Source: Microbulbifer agarilyticus | GTDB lineage: Bacteria > Pseudomonadota > Gammaproteobacteria > Pseudomonadales > Cellvibrionaceae | DNA: 64,000 bases | Reading direction: 5' to 3' | Assembly: GCF_001999945.1 (NCBI RefSeq) | Contig: NZ_CP019650.1 | Coordinates: forward strand, 2,418,001-2,482,000 | Shown: positions 28,045-38,031 of the stretch, piece after piece | How the letters are laid out: each line of letters opens with the position of its first letter | Numbering within the stretch: position 1 is the stretch's first letter | Position numbers and translations under genes: made by a program | Notes under the pieces: generated by a model | Told to the model about the DNA's origin: nothing | Databases searched by the model: none | The model's input: the letters and a program-made list of their open reading frames with translations, nothing else

Positions 28045-28989
28045 GTGGTGATCCAATCAGATCAACAGCCAACGCAAGGGGTATCTGCAGGACTGATGAT
28101 GGCGCTGGGGGCTGCGGCCCTTTTTGCCCTAAAAGCTATTTTTGTAAAGCTTGCCTATCGCTACGGTGTCGATGTAGAGACTCTTATATTGCTGCGCATG
28201 GTGTTTGCCTTACCTTTCTATTTGGCCATCGCAATCTATATCTCTGCCAATAAAAACTGGACACCTATGCCCAGCAATGACTGGGCAAAGGTTATCGCAC
28301 TGGGAGTATGTAGCTACTATCTCGCCAGCTACCTCGACCTGCAGAGCCTGCGCTATATCAGTGCAAACTTTGCACGCTTGATCCTCTATTTGTACCCTAC
28401 GTTGGTTCTGCTGCTTGGATTTCTTTTCCTTGGCAGGCAACCCAGCCGAAGGGAACTTCTCTGCGTAGCCGGGGCTTACTGTGGGATCCTTATGATCTAC
28501 TGGCAGGATCAGGGCTTTAGTACGGGCGCGCCGGTGCCTGCCTGGGCTCCAGTTTCTGCGCTCAGCTGGGGAGCCCTACTCGCATTTGGCAGCGCATTAT
28601 GCTTCGCTACCTATGTAACATTCAGCGAAGGCATCATTCGCCGGCTCGGAAGCCAGCAATTTACTGCGCTAGCCATGTTGGCGGCCAGTGCCGCAATCAT
28701 GATGCACTTTTCAATTCAGGGGGATTTCAGGCGCTTGGTCCAACCCTGGCCGGTATATGCCTATGCGCTTACCGTGGCATTTGTATGCACCGTACTACCC
28801 ACCTTGCTACTGAATGCAGCAATTGAACATATAGGTTCAACCAAGACTGGTGCGATTAGCAGTATCGGCCCAGTATTTACCCTATTCGCCGCCGCATGGA
28901 TTCTAGGGGAACCATTTGGGGCCTATCACCTTGTCGGTATGGGCATTATTATTGGTAGCCTGAGCCTGCTCAGAAAAAACTCCAAATAA
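28045..28989 (+). CDS. EamA (DMT) family transporter
   Basis: The 314-residue protein has ten hydrophobic segments in two repeats of five, the EamA layout. Seen: first repeat from GLMMALGAAALFALKAIFVKL, second from WGALLAFGSALCFATYVTFSEG; the end of the second repeat has the EPFGAYHLVGMGIIIGSLSLL stretch typical of RhaT/YdcZ relatives. It is an inner-membrane exporter or importer of small metabolites; the substrate cannot be told. The start is GTG 28045 (GTG GTG), possibly 28048; the ribosome site is weak. It is followed by 149 bp and the convergent uvrB gene. Confidence 0.82.
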   Translation: MVIQSDQQPTQGVSAGLMMALGAAALFALKAIFVKLAYRYGVDVETLILLRMVFALPFYLAIAIYISANKNWTPMPSNDWAKVIALGVCSYYLASYLDLQSLRYISANFARLILYLYPTLVLLLGFLFLGRQPSRRELLCVAGAYCGILMIYWQDQGFSTGAPVPAWAPVSALSWGALLAFGSALCFATYVTFSEGIIRRLGSQQFTALAMLAASAAIMMHFSIQGDFRRLVQPWPVYAYALTVAFVCTVLPTLLLNAAIEHIGSTKTGAISSIGPVFTLFAAAWILGEPFGAYHLVGMGIIIGSLSLLRKNSK

Positions 28990-29078
28990 CCGGAAAGCGC
29001 TTCAACCGGATCTGCAACTCTCCGCAATATAGATATCCGATTTCATTTACAGCGAAGCTGTTACCAAGAAAATCAAAC

Positions 29079-29106
29079 AAAAACAGGGGGCTTTCTGCCC
29101 CCTTTC
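29079..29106 (-). terminator. Terminator after uvrB
   Basis: On the minus strand GGGGGC-AGAAA-GCCCCC is followed by TGTTTTTG. It lies 33 bases past the uvrB stop and probably serves that gene. Confidence 0.8.
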
Positions 29107-29138
29107 CATTTTCCCCATCACGCTGCCCGGAAGCTCAA

Positions 29139-31148
29139 TCAAGCACCATCTTTCAACTTGGTGATTTCGTCACGCAGCTTGGCGGCCGCTTCAAATTCCA
29201 GGTTTTTAGCGTGGTTATACATTTGCTCTTCCAGCTCTTCAATACGCGTCCAGCGCTGCTGGTCCGTAAGGGGCTTCTGGTCCGCCTTGTAATCCGCACC
29301 CTTCTCAGCCACTTTACGGCGTCCGCGCGCCGGCACACCCGGAGCCACTGCGCCCTCGAGAATATCCGCGACACTTTTGCGAATGCCTTTGGGGGTAATT
29401 CCGTGCTCAGCGTTGTGCGCCAACTGCTTTTCACGTCTACGCTGGGTTTCATCCAATGCGCGACGCATGGAGTCGGTCACTTTATCCGCATACAGGATGG
29501 CCCGTCCTTCCAAATTACGGGCCGCACGGCCGATCGTCTGGATAAGTGAACGATCGGAACGCAAGAACCCTTCCTTATCAGCATCAAAAATGGACACCAG
29601 AGCAACCTCTGGCATATCCAGCCCCTCGCGCAGGAGGTTAATCCCTACCAGCACATCGAATTCACCAATACGCAGGTCGCGAATAATTTCCACCCGCTCC
29701 ACAGTGTCGATATCGGAGTGCAAATAACGTACACGTACTCCGCTATCTTGCAGATACTCGGTAAGATCTTCAGCCATGCGCTTGGTAAGTACAGTAATCA
29801 ACACACGCTGATCTTTATCGACACATTTGTGAATCTCCGAGAGTGTATCGTCCACCTGGGTCGCCGCAGGACGCACCTCCACTTCCGGGTCGACCAAACC
29901 TGTAGGCCGTACCACCTGCTCTACTACCGCACCCGCATGCTCCGCTTCGTATTTGCCCGGCGTCGCCGACACAAAAATCGTTTGCGGTGAAAGATTCTCC
30001 CACTCCTCAAACTTAAGTGGACGATTATCCAGCGCCGAAGGTAAACGAAAACCGTATTCCACTAGCGTTTCCTTGCGCGAGCGGTCGCCGCGATACATAC
30101 CGCCAATTTGCGGCACCGTCACATGACTCTCATCGATAAACAACAACGAGTCGTGTGGCAGATAATCAAATAGTGTGGGTGGCGGCTGCCCGGTGTCGCG
30201 ACCCGAAAGGTAGCGCGAGTAGTTCTCGACGCCATTGCAGTAGCCGAGTTCCTGCATCATCTCCAGATCATACTTGGTGCGCTGCTCCAGACGCTGCGCT
30301 TCGAGCAATTTACTGTTATCGCGGAGCTGCTCCAGCCGCCCCTTGAGCTCATCCTTGATCTGGTCGATTGCGCTGACAATGGTTTCCCGCGGTGTCACAT
30401 AGTGGGACTTGGGGAATATCGTGATGCGCGGCACCTTGCTCAGCACCTCACCGGTAAGCGGGTCAAACAGCGTAATCTCTTCAATTTCCTCGTCGAACAA
30501 GGAGAGCCGCACTGCTTCCAAATCCGAGTCAGCGGGATAGATATCGATGATATCTCCGCGCACCCGATAGGTGGCGCGCCGAAAATCGGCGTCATTGCGG
30601 GTGTACTGGAGTTCCGCCAACCTGCGCAAAATGGTTCGCTGGTCAACAATATCACCGCGATCAATATGCAATACCATTTTGAGGTATTTGTCCGGATCGC
30701 CGAGACCGTAAATGGCAGATACCGTAGCCACGACGATGACATCTTTGCGCTCGATCAGCGCCTTGGTCGCCGACAGGCGCATCTGCTCGATATGCTCGTT
30801 GACCGAAGCGTCTTTCTCGATAAAGGTATCTGAAGACGGTACATAGGCCTCTGGCTGGTAGTAGTCGTAGTAGGAGACGAAATACTCCACTGCGTTGCGC
30901 GGAAAGAACTCCTTCAATTCACCGTACAACTGTGCGGCTAGTGTCTTGTTGTGCGCCATGACAATTGCGGGACGCTGCAAGCGCGCAATCACATTGGCCA
31001 TCGTGAAGGTTTTACCCGAACCGGTCACCCCCAAAAGGGTCTGATGAGCGAGGCCGTCCCCTACCCCCTCGACCAGAGACTCAATTGCGGCTGGCTGGTC
31101 ACCGGCCGGCTCGTACTTACTGGCCACTTCAAACGGACGAGGTTCCAT
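29139..31148 (-). CDS. uvrB: Excinuclease ABC subunit B
   Basis: The 669-residue protein matches UvrB, the DNA-damage-verifying helicase of nucleotide excision repair. Seen: Walker [12 protein letters not shown] near 38, the beta-hairpin [12 protein letters not shown] near 92, DESH box in [13 protein letters not shown], motifs [18 protein letters not shown] and [10 protein letters not shown], and the C-terminal UVR motif [22 protein letters not shown] that binds UvrC. The start [12 protein letters not shown] at ATG 31148 has GGTGAG six bases before it; an earlier ATG at 31178 would add 10 residues with no spacer to its ribosome site. Confidence 0.97.
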   Translation of the reverse strand: MEPRPFEVASKYEPAGDQPAAIESLVEGVGDGLAHQTLLGVTGSGKTFTMANVIARLQRPAIVMAHNKTLAAQLYGELKEFFPRNAVEYFVSYYDYYQPEAYVPSSDTFIEKDASVNEHIEQMRLSATKALIERKDVIVVATVSAIYGLGDPDKYLKMVLHIDRGDIVDQRTILRRLAELQYTRNDADFRRATYRVRGDIIDIYPADSDLEAVRLSLFDEEIEEITLFDPLTGEVLSKVPRITIFPKSHYVTPRETIVSAIDQIKDELKGRLEQLRDNSKLLEAQRLEQRTKYDLEMMQELGYCNGVENYSRYLSGRDTGQPPPTLFDYLPHDSLLFIDESHVTVPQIGGMYRGDRSRKETLVEYGFRLPSALDNRPLKFEEWENLSPQTIFVSATPGKYEAEHAGAVVEQVVRPTGLVDPEVEVRPAATQVDDTLSEIHKCVDKDQRVLITVLTKRMAEDLTEYLQDSGVRVRYLHSDIDTVERVEIIRDLRIGEFDVLVGINLLREGLDMPEVALVSIFDADKEGFLRSDRSLIQTIGRAARNLEGRAILYADKVTDSMRRALDETQRRREKQLAHNAEHGITPKGIRKSVADILEGAVAPGVPARGRRKVAEKGADYKADQKPLTDQQRWTRIEELEEQMYNHAKNLEFEAAAKLRDEITKLKDGA

Positions 31149-31394
31149 AGACTTCTCACCAATCAATTCTGACGACATCTTCCCGCATCATAAACGCCGC
31201 GGGAAGTGGGAAATTGTAGGCGCGTACGCCACCAAGGGACAAATGCCGTCTTACCACTCCCGTGACGGCGAGAAAATAAACACTGAAAAATCAAAGAGTT
31301 ATTTTTGGATAAAGGGGTTGACCTGTTCTGGGGTGCTCTATAAGATACGCGCCATCTGACCGAGACGGACACCAAACCGCCGATCAGGTACAGT

Positions 31395-31470
31395 TCCGCC
31401 TTAGCTCAGTTGGTAGAGCAAATGACTGTTAATCATTGGGTCGCTGGTTCGAGCCCAGCAGGCGGAGCCA
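31395..31470 (+). tRNA. tRNA-Asn(GTT), copy 1
   Basis: A 76-nt tRNA with encoded CCA. Acceptor TCCGCCT pairs with AGGCGGA, discriminator G, anticodon loop CTGTTAA with anticodon GTT, T-arm GGTTCGAGCCC. The second copy starts 98 bp downstream of its end and is identical. Confidence 0.97.
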
Positions 31471-31475
31471 AATTC

Positions 31476-31515
31476 AAAAACCCCGGAGCCCGGAATGGCT
31501 ACGGGGTTTTTATTT
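31476..31515 (+). terminator. Terminator after tRNA-Asn copy 1
   Basis: AAAACCCCG pairs with CGGGGTTTTT across an imperfect middle, then TATTT. The AAAACCCCG/CGGGGTTTT design recurs after the second tRNA, so both units end the same way. Confidence 0.8.
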
Positions 31516-31567
31516 AGAGCGCTGCTCTATTCGAGCTACTTCCAAGAGAAGCAACTCAACCAAAAAT

Positions 31568-31643
31568 TCCGCCTTAGCTCAGTTGGTAGAGCAAATGACT
31601 GTTAATCATTGGGTCGCTGGTTCGAGCCCAGCAGGCGGAGCCA
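31568..31643 (+). tRNA. tRNA-Asn(GTT), copy 2
   Basis: Identical base for base to the copy at 31395-31470, including CCA. Also the first bases outside the tRNA match (TTCCGCC before; GCCAAAT or GCCAAAT-like after), so the two units look like a tandem duplication with diverged spacers. Confidence 0.97.
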
Positions 31644-31646
31644 AAT

Positions 31647-31684
31647 AAAAACCCCGCGCCTTTTCAGGTAGCGGGGTTTTTTAT
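31647..31684 (+). terminator. Terminator after tRNA-Asn copy 2
   Basis: AAAACCCCGC and GCGGGGTTTTTT form a stem around CCTTTTCAGGTA, with a run of six T. It is a clear Rho-independent terminator. Confidence 0.85.
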
Positions 31685-32024
31685 TGCCTGCCCTACTCCA
31701 ACCTTACTACCCTATAGATTGCATTCTGACTGCCGACAACCTTATAGCGCACCAATCTCATAAACCGAGCCCCATACAGTTGACAGGCGCACCTCGTCCG
31801 CCCCCATACTAACTAGAGATGGGGCCAGCCCTTTGCCACCCAGAAAAGCTCTTGATACAACTTTTCGCCTGAAAACAAACCAGTAATAGCAACCTGAATC
31901 TCAGCACCTCTACCCGAATTAGCTTCATCGAGCACGGTATGGCCCACAATCTAGATCAGGCGCGCGAGACATCGAGAATGCGTCCTACCCCATAAACATT
32001 GAGGACAATCCTCTCCCCTAAGAA
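31685..32024. other. Gap without a recognised gene
   Basis: This stretch lies between the tRNA-Asn terminator and the terminator of the HHH gene. I see no credible open frame, tRNA, repeat or strong hairpin. It has no clear promoter either. Confidence 0.4.
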
Positions 32025-32051
32025 CAAAAAGACAGCGCCCTCAGGCGCTGT
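32025..32051 (-). terminator. Terminator after the HHH gene
   Basis: On the minus strand ACAGCGCC-TGAG-GGCGCTGT is followed by CTTTTTG. It lies 14 bases past the stop of the helix-hairpin-helix gene and ends the large gyrA-side gene row. Confidence 0.85.
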
Positions 32052-32064
32052 ACTTCTCGGTCAC

Positions 32065-32361
32065 TTATAGCTGGATCCGACTCTTATTCTTCTCCAGCGT
32101 GGCAACCCCGATACCCTTGATTTCCAGCAGCTCTTCCACGCTGGAAAAACTGCCGTTCTCCTCCCGATACTGAACAATTAATTCCGCTCGGGTCACACCG
32201 ACACCATCCAGAGCATCAGCCAATTCTTCCGCAGTGGCCGTATTCAGACTCACCACTTCCACCTCCTTCACCACGGCCTCTTCCGCAGCAAAAGAAGGCA
32301 ACGCACTCAACGTCAAAGTAATGGCGATCAGAACGGCGACGGGGATACGAAACAACTTCAT
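32065..32361 (-). CDS. ComEA-like helix-hairpin-helix protein, secreted
   Basis: The 98-residue protein starts MKLFRIPVAVLIAITLTLSALPSFAA at ATG 32361, with AAGGA upstream; farther in-frame starts give no better signal. After cleavage it is a short linker and one HHH pair: VSLNTATAEELADALDGVGVTRAELIVQYRE then FSSVEELLEIKGIGVATLEKN. Such proteins bind DNA without sequence preference; ComEA draws DNA into the periplasm during transformation. In pseudomonads this gene is annotated as a competence protein or hypothetical. A DNA-uptake role is inferred from the family only. Confidence 0.85.
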   Translation of the reverse strand: MKLFRIPVAVLIAITLTLSALPSFAAEEAVVKEVEVVSLNTATAEELADALDGVGVTRAELIVQYREENGSFSSVEELLEIKGIGVATLEKNKSRIQL

Positions 32362-32572
32362 AACAAAATCCTTTTTTGCAGTCTTTAATACGCTGATCAC
32401 GAGCACCCTATCCATCCGGGCATTCGACAGCGTTGCTTGGTCTTCAATCCGTGGGACCAACAAACTCCACAGGCGCAGTGACTTTACCAAACAATTTGGC
32501 TGCTTTTGATCCTGAAACGATTACACGCCATTACAGCCACATACACCTCGTCACCTACCCTGAACAACCGTG

Positions 32573-33289
32573 TCAATTCTGGGCTTGATGCAGGTCATCA
32601 ACAATTGCACCTAACGCCTCGCCCGGATTTTCAGCAGCGGTGATGGGTCGACCAATCACCAGATAATCAGCACCTCCCTTCACGGCATCGACTGGCGTCA
32701 CGATTCTACGCTGATCATCTGCCGCCGAGCCCGCTGGACGGATTCCCGGTGTCACCAGGGCAAAGCCTTTACCACATTCCGCCTTGAGTGCGCTCGCCTC
32801 GCGCGCGGAACACACCACTCCATCCAAACCACTTTCTTTGGCAAGCTTCGCTAGGGCCACCACTTGCTCATCGAGCCCGCGCGTAACCCCTACCGGTGCC
32901 AATTCTTCCTCAGCAGTGCTCGTGAGTACGGTCACCCCAATCAGCAGCGGACGCATTTCTCCAAAAGGCTCCAGCACAGCTCGGGCTGCCTGCATCATAC
33001 GCTCACCGCCGGAAGCGTGGACGTTTACCATCCAAACCCCGAGATTGGCCGCGGCGCGAACTGCGGCAGCAACTGTATTGGGAATATCATGAAATTTGAG
33101 ATCCAGAAAAACCTCAAAACCACTGGCCACCAATTTACGCACCAAATCAGGACCAGCAATGGTAAACAGCTCTTTACCCACTTTGACCCGGCAAACCGCC
33201 GGATCGAGTCGCCCGGCCATCGCCAGGGCATCTTCCGCATTATCGTAATCCAATGCCACGATGACAGGAGAAGAAACAGAATCAGTCAA
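32573..33289 (-). CDS. pyrF: Orotidine 5'-phosphate decarboxylase
   Basis: The 238-residue protein makes UMP, the last step of pyrimidine synthesis. Seen: start [22 protein letters not shown], catalytic [19 protein letters not shown] (Asp-Lys-Asp set) near residue 60, and TPGIRPAG with [22 protein letters not shown] that binds phosphate. The start is TTG 33289 with GAGGTG five bases before, since no ATG/GTG in frame fits the family length (E. coli 245); an upstream start at 33334 would overlap the end of lapB. It follows lapB after 52 bp, as in E. coli and Pseudomonas. Confidence 0.95.
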   Translation of the reverse strand: MTDSVSSPVIVALDYDNAEDALAMAGRLDPAVCRVKVGKELFTIAGPDLVRKLVASGFEVFLDLKFHDIPNTVAAAVRAAANLGVWMVNVHASGGERMMQAARAVLEPFGEMRPLLIGVTVLTSTAEEELAPVGVTRGLDEQVVALAKLAKESGLDGVVCSAREASALKAECGKGFALVTPGIRPAGSAADDQRRIVTPVDAVKGGADYLVIGRPITAAENPGEALGAIVDDLHQAQN

Positions 33290-33340
33290 GGAACACCTCA
33301 GTGCTTGAATATGATGATGAACGAAGGGCAGCAACGGAAG

Positions 33341-34531
33341 TTACTCGCCCTCAATTCCTTTTACCGAACGGACGGTATCCCAGCGCTTGCAACTAGGGCA
33401 TAACCAGTGCAATTGATTGCCAGAGAAACCGCAATTATTGCAACGATAGTGGGGTCTGCTGGCGATCAATTGATCGACTAAGCTTTTCAGCAGAAACAGG
33501 TTGTCTCGCGCACGCCCCTCGGCACTATCGATATGTAGATTGAGAAAGTGACCTAGCCCCCGCAATGAAGGCCGCATAGCCAGCTGCTTACCCATATAGG
33601 CAGCTGCCTCCGTCTCACTCTGCTGCTGATGAATAAGATCGGTCAGCGCGATAAGAACACTGTTTGACGGATGCTCTTTCTGCAGCGCCTCTAAGTAGTG
33701 CTCAAGTCCTCGCTCATCCCCTATCGCTTCGTAACAGGTGATCAGCAATTCAAGAATTTCTGGGATGTAATCCGGGTTCTGCTTGGGGACACGCTCCAGT
33801 ACCTTGATAGCCTCCCGAGGACGCCCCAGGATATGCTCCAGACGGCCAAGTAACAGATTTGCACGGACAGAGTGACGATCATAACCGAGTGCCGCATCAA
33901 TATGCTTACGTGCGCTCAGGTAATCTTTCGCATTTATGGCCTCTTCCGCCAATTCGCAGCAAAAGTGGGCCTGAATCGGAGCCCATTCGCTGGGCAAGCG
34001 CTTGAAGCGGCGGCCATGCAACAGGTTGACCGCGTGAATTCCTTTGGCCCATTCACGCTCGTCACGGTAGACCTCAATCAGGTATTCCAGACTGGTGCTG
34101 CGCAGCTCCGATGACGTCTCGACAAGCTCTTGCAGCAGGCGCTCGGCCCTGTCCAACCAACCGGCTGCAATATAATCTCGCGCCAGTTCCAGTTGCGCCT
34201 TCTGCTGGCTAATGCGATTAAGGCTGGGACGGGCCAGCAGGTTCTGATGCACCCGGATAGCCTGGTCGTGCTCGCCACGCCGACGCAGGAGGTTTCCGAG
34301 AGCCAGGTGGGTTTCGAAGGTAGCGCTACTTACTTCAAGACCATCGATAAATTTTTCGATGGCATCATCGTGGCGCTCACTAAGCAGGTAATTCAACCCC
34401 TGAGCATAGGATTGCGCCAGGGCCTTGTGCTGCCGATTCTTGGCACCTTTCTTTTTGCCACTTTTACGCCCCAGATACCACCCAATGGCGATGGCCGAAA
34501 AAATGAAAATGAAAAAGGTCAGGTCGCTCAA
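33341..34531 (-). CDS. lapB: LPS assembly regulator LapB (YciM)
   Basis: The 396-residue protein regulates LpxC breakdown by FtsH and so LPS amount. Seen: an N-terminal membrane anchor FFIFIFSAIAIGWYLGRKSGKK, tetratricopeptide repeats over about 35-330 (for example HDDAIEKFIDGLEVSSATFETHLALGNLLRRRGEHD), and a C-terminal rubredoxin-like metal site with CNNC and CPSC cysteine pairs. It starts at TTG 34531 with GGAG six bases before; the preceding lapA stop lies one base upstream. E. coli has the same lapA-lapB-pyrF order. Confidence 0.95.
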   Translation of the reverse strand: MSDLTFFIFIFSAIAIGWYLGRKSGKKKGAKNRQHKALAQSYAQGLNYLLSERHDDAIEKFIDGLEVSSATFETHLALGNLLRRRGEHDQAIRVHQNLLARPSLNRISQQKAQLELARDYIAAGWLDRAERLLQELVETSSELRSTSLEYLIEVYRDEREWAKGIHAVNLLHGRRFKRLPSEWAPIQAHFCCELAEEAINAKDYLSARKHIDAALGYDRHSVRANLLLGRLEHILGRPREAIKVLERVPKQNPDYIPEILELLITCYEAIGDERGLEHYLEALQKEHPSNSVLIALTDLIHQQQSETEAAAYMGKQLAMRPSLRGLGHFLNLHIDSAEGRARDNLFLLKSLVDQLIASRPHYRCNNCGFSGNQLHWLCPSCKRWDTVRSVKGIEGE

Positions 34532-34532
34532 C

Positions 34533-34841
34533 TCAATCTCCAGCTACCTGGCGGCGTACGGTGTGCAATTCGCGCTCAGTGCGCAGCAGTTGGCGTTCCA
34601 GCGCCTTAACCCGGTGGCGCTCGGTCCAATACGGCAACAAGCTGGCTATAAAGCCCAATAATGCGCCAATCAGCAGAAAACCAATGAGCCAGAATCCGAC
34701 GCTTCCCGCAAACAGGGGATAACCGGCAAACCGTGGGGTAATACTTTCGGGGTTATCGACGGCGAAATAGACACCCAGCGCAATGCACACCAGGGCCAAT
34801 ATCCCGAACAATAAACGCGATATCCAGCGCAGAAATGACAA
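34533..34841 (-). CDS. lapA: Lipopolysaccharide assembly protein LapA
   Basis: The 102-residue protein has two membrane segments (ISRLLFGILALVCIALGVYFAVDN and VGFWLIGFLLIGALLGFIASLL) and a charged coiled end VKALERQLLRTERELHTVRRQ. It matches LapA (YciS), which works with LapB. The two genes are nearly joined, one base apart. It lies 77 bp after ihfB. Confidence 0.92.
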   Translation of the reverse strand: MSFLRWISRLLFGILALVCIALGVYFAVDNPESITPRFAGYPLFAGSVGFWLIGFLLIGALLGFIASLLPYWTERHRVKALERQLLRTERELHTVRRQVAGD

Positions 34842-34918
34842 ACGAACCTCCGATTCCGGAAGAAGTGTGAAAATCTATATTCCGTTACAGTGTTAGTTCA
34901 CTGTGCCCAGCTCGGCAA

Positions 34919-35227
34919 TTACGCACTCTCTAGCGTATCGCGCTGCATTTGCTGGTTAACTCTATCCCTGAGCTCTTTTCCCGGTTTGAAGTGAGGCACA
35001 TATTTCCCCGCCAGCTCGACGGAGTCACCGGTTTTGGGGTTACGCCCGGTCCGCGGCGCACGGTAGTGCAGTGAAAAACTGCCAAAACCACGAATTTCTA
35101 TCCGCTCCCCTTCAGCCAGAACACACGACATCGTGTCCAGCATGACTTTGACCGCCAGCTCTACATCCTTCACCGGCAGCTGATCCAACCTCAGAGCGAT
35201 CTTTTCGATCAGTTCAGATTTGGTCAT
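34919..35227 (-). CDS. ihfB: Integration host factor subunit beta
   Basis: The 102-residue protein starts [21 protein letters not shown] at ATG 35227. It has the DNA-bending arm [28 protein letters not shown] and the end [16 protein letters not shown], typical of IHF-beta. An earlier in-frame start would add 35 residues not found in the family. It follows rpsA with 140 bp between, including its own promoter space, as in other gammaproteobacteria. Confidence 0.96.
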   Translation of the reverse strand: MTKSELIEKIALRLDQLPVKDVELAVKVMLDTMSCVLAEGERIEIRGFGSFSLHYRAPRTGRNPKTGDSVELAGKYVPHFKPGKELRDRVNQQMQRDTLESA

Positions 35228-35367
35228 GCTATCCGCAATCCTTTCTAAGTCATTGATTATTCTGGAATAGCGGCAATCATCTAATAGAAAGCCGGACTGG
35301 GCAACCCCAGTCCGGCTTTCGCATAGCTTCATCTCATGGAGAAGAAAGCTTTAATAACAAGAGACTA

Positions 35368-37047
35368 TTAGTCCTTGTTATTCATCTGGGCCTTGATCAG
35401 GTCACCGATAGTCGCCGGCTGAACCTGTTCAGCCTGCTTCTTGCTGTGGTCCTTGATGGCCTGCTTCTCGTCGTCCTGATCCTTAGCTTTGATGGAGAGG
35501 CTGATCACGCGGTTCTTACGATCCACACTGGTGATCTTGGTCTCTACTTCTTCGCCTTCTTTCAGGGCATTGCGAGCATCTTCAACCTTGTCGCGGCTGA
35601 TTTCAGAAGCGCGCAGAACGCCTTCTACTTCGTCCGCCAGGGTGATGATGGCTTGCTTGGCATCAACTTCTTTGATGGTACCCATTACGATGCTGCCGCG
35701 ATCGTTGGTGGTTACGTAATCAGAGAACGGATCGGATTCCAGCTGCTTGATACCCAGGGAGATACGCTCGCGGTCGGAGTCGATACCCAGGATAACGGTT
35801 TCCAGCTCGTCGCCTTTCTTGAACTTGCGAACAGCTTCTTCGCCCGCTTCGTTCCAAGAGATGTCGGACAGGTGAACCAGACCGTCGATGCTGCCGTCCA
35901 GACCAATGAAGATACCGAAGTCAGTGATGGACTTGATCTTACCGGAGATCTTGTCGCCTTTAGCGAATTTACGCGCGAAGGCATCCCACGGATTTTCCTG
36001 ACACTGCTTGATACCCAGGGAGATACGACGACGCTCTTCGTCGATATCCAGAATCATCACCTCTACCTCGTCGCCAACGTTGACAACTTTGGACGGGTGG
36101 ATGTTCTTGTTGGTCCAATCCATTTCGGAAACGTGTACCAGACCTTCCACACCTTCTTCCAGCTCGGCGAAGCAGCCGTAGTCGGTCAGGTTGGTGATCA
36201 CAGCCTTCACGCGGCTGTTCTCCGGGTAACGCTGCTTGATGGATACCCAAGGATCTTCGCCCAGCTGCTTCAGGCCCAAAGATACACGGCTGCGCTCGCG
36301 GTCGAACTTCAGTACTTTTACTTCGATTTCGTCGCCAACGTTCACGATCTCGCTCGGGTGCTTGATGCGCTTCCAAGCCATATCGGTGATGTGCAGCAGG
36401 CCGTCGATACCGCCCAGATCTACGAATGCACCGTAGTCGGTCAGATTCTTCACGATACCCTTGATCGCCATACCTTCTTGCAGGCTGGCCAGCAGTGCTT
36501 CACGCTCTTCGCTGTTGGCTGCTTCCATCACGGCGCGACGGGAAACAACAACGTTGTTGCGCTTGGCGTCCAGCTTGATCACTTTGAAGTCGAGCTCTTT
36601 GCCTTCCAGGTGCGCGGTATCGCGAACCGGACGAACGTCTACCAGAGAACCCGGCAGGAACGCGCGGATATTGGCAACGTCAACAGTAAAGCCACCTTTA
36701 ACCTTGCCGCTGATAACACCTTTAACCACTTCGTCTGCAGCGTGTGCAGCGTCGAGGATTTTCCAGGCTTCAGCGCGCTTGGCTTTTTCGCGGGACAGAC
36801 GGGTTTCACCGAAGCCATCTTCTACGGCTTCCAGGGCAACCTGTACTTCGTCGCCGATCTGCAGATCGACTTCGCCTTTTTCGTTTTTGAACTGCTCTGC
36901 AGGAATAACACCTTCAGACTTCAGGCCCGCGTGAACGGTTACCCAGTCTTTATCGATGTCGATAACCATACCGGTCACGATAGCGCCAGGCGCCATCTCA
37001 ACACTCTTCAAGCTTTCTTCAAATAACTCAGCAAAGTTCTCGGTCAT
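35368..37047 (-). CDS. rpsA: Ribosomal protein S1
   Basis: The 559-residue protein (E. coli 557) has six S1 (OB-fold) repeats, each seen by a repeated GxVxxI/LTDFGxFV/[19 protein letters not shown] pattern; two examples are [21 protein letters not shown] and [22 protein letters not shown]. It starts [14 protein letters not shown]1 brings mRNA to the 30S subunit and in E. coli represses its own mRNA. A perfect 15-bp hairpin stands 100-143 bases upstream of the start (37147-37190). Confidence 0.98.
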   Translation of the reverse strand: MTENFAELFEESLKSVEMAPGAIVTGMVIDIDKDWVTVHAGLKSEGVIPAEQFKNEKGEVDLQIGDEVQVALEAVEDGFGETRLSREKAKRAEAWKILDAAHAADEVVKGVISGKVKGGFTVDVANIRAFLPGSLVDVRPVRDTAHLEGKELDFKVIKLDAKRNNVVVSRRAVMEAANSEEREALLASLQEGMAIKGIVKNLTDYGAFVDLGGIDGLLHITDMAWKRIKHPSEIVNVGDEIEVKVLKFDRERSRVSLGLKQLGEDPWVSIKQRYPENSRVKAVITNLTDYGCFAELEEGVEGLVHVSEMDWTNKNIHPSKVVNVGDEVEVMILDIDEERRRISLGIKQCQENPWDAFARKFAKGDKISGKIKSITDFGIFIGLDGSIDGLVHLSDISWNEAGEEAVRKFKKGDELETVILGIDSDRERISLGIKQLESDPFSDYVTTNDRGSIVMGTIKEVDAKQAIITLADEVEGVLRASEISRDKVEDARNALKEGEEVETKITSVDRKNRVISLSIKAKDQDDEKQAIKDHSKKQAEQVQPATIGDLIKAQMNNKD

Positions 37048-37146
37048 TACTCATACCTATTTGGGTAGGCCCGGCCGTGGATGACTGTAAAACGTAGTCA
37101 ATCTTCAGCTCAGACCCCGCCGCGCTGCCAGCACGCGGGTTAGATT

Positions 37147-37190
37147 ACAACAGCGGCCGGGCAATTCTGGCTGACCCCGGCCGCTGTTGT
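37147..37190 (-). promoter_or_regulatory. Perfect 15-bp hairpin in the rpsA leader
   Basis: ACAACAGCGGCCGGG and CCCGGCCGCTGTTGT pair without a mismatch around a 14-base loop. On the rpsA strand no U tract follows the stem, so it is not a simple terminator. It may protect mRNA, limit readthrough from cmk or take part in S1 self-regulation, which in E. coli uses leader hairpins. The A-rich tract on its other side could make it a terminator only for plus-strand transcription, and no plus gene is there. Confidence 0.5.
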
Positions 37191-37227
37191 TAAAAATCAA
37201 AATCTAAAAAACTGTTTCCAGTCTGGC

Positions 37228-37935
37228 TCAACTGATGTTTTTTTGTACCAGCTCGAGCACTTTTTGCAGAACACCGTCAATATCGATGTCCGTGCTATCC
37301 AGCACCACAGCATCTTCTGCCGGGGCTAATGGGGAGGCTGCGCGGTTCATATCCCGGTCATCCCGGGCGCGGATGTCCTCCAGCAGGTCGCGGAGGCTAA
37401 CAGAAACCCCCCTACCCTGCAACTGATCGAAACGGCGGCGCGCACGCTCTTCCGCGCTCGCTGTCAGAAAGACCTTGACCGGCGCGTCAGGAAATACGGT
37501 CGTACCCATATCACGCCCGTCCGCCACCAGCCCCGGCAGCGCGCGGAAGTCGCGCTGGCGCTGCAGTAGTGCCTCGCGCACCGCAGGCAAAGCCGCCACC
37601 TTGGACGCAGCCATGCTGACTCGCTCCATGCGAATATCGCGACTGACATCCTCACCTGCCAGGACTGCACTCACCTCGCCACCGGCGATGGCAAAGCGGA
37701 TATCTAGGTTCGCGGCAATCTTGGCAACCGCTAACTCATCCTCCAGATGAGCACCGGCGTTCAGTGCTGCCAACGCCGTCAGGCGGTACAAGGCTCCGGA
37801 ATCCAACAAGGAGAAGCCGAGCTTGTCGGCCAGTAACTTGGCGATGGTGCCCTTGCCAGAGCCACTTGGGCCATCGATGGTCACAACCGGTGCGGGTACG
37901 GTGGATGTTGAAGCGTTGGTGGTCATATCAGTCAT
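37228..37935 (-). CDS. cmk: Cytidylate kinase
   Basis: The 235-residue protein phosphorylates CMP and dCMP. Seen: P-loop [23 protein letters not shown] near 20, [13 protein letters not shown], and the CMP-binding [32 protein letters not shown]. Start is ATG 37935; a GTG at 37938 is just before it and an ATG at 37926 after. The ribosome site is weak. It lies between the tyrA~aroA fusion and rpsA. Confidence 0.96.
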   Translation of the reverse strand: MTDMTTNASTSTVPAPVVTIDGPSGSGKGTIAKLLADKLGFSLLDSGALYRLTALAALNAGAHLEDELAVAKIAANLDIRFAIAGGEVSAVLAGEDVSRDIRMERVSMAASKVAALPAVREALLQRQRDFRALPGLVADGRDMGTTVFPDAPVKVFLTASAEERARRRFDQLQGRGVSVSLRDLLEDIRARDDRDMNRAASPLAPAEDAVVLDSTDIDIDGVLQKVLELVQKNIS

Positions 37936-38031
37936 CACTAATTCGATACTACTTTAGTTGGCTGGCATTGCAGTTGGCAGAAAAATTTGTCGAGGTGCGC
38001 TTTGCGCACCCCATATGAAGGACCGATGCGC

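Noticed and set aside
35446..37026. Long antisense open frame (526 codons) over rpsA
   Set aside because: It mirrors S1 codons on the opposite strand, has no family features or ribosome site, and follows the high GC bias of the gene beneath.
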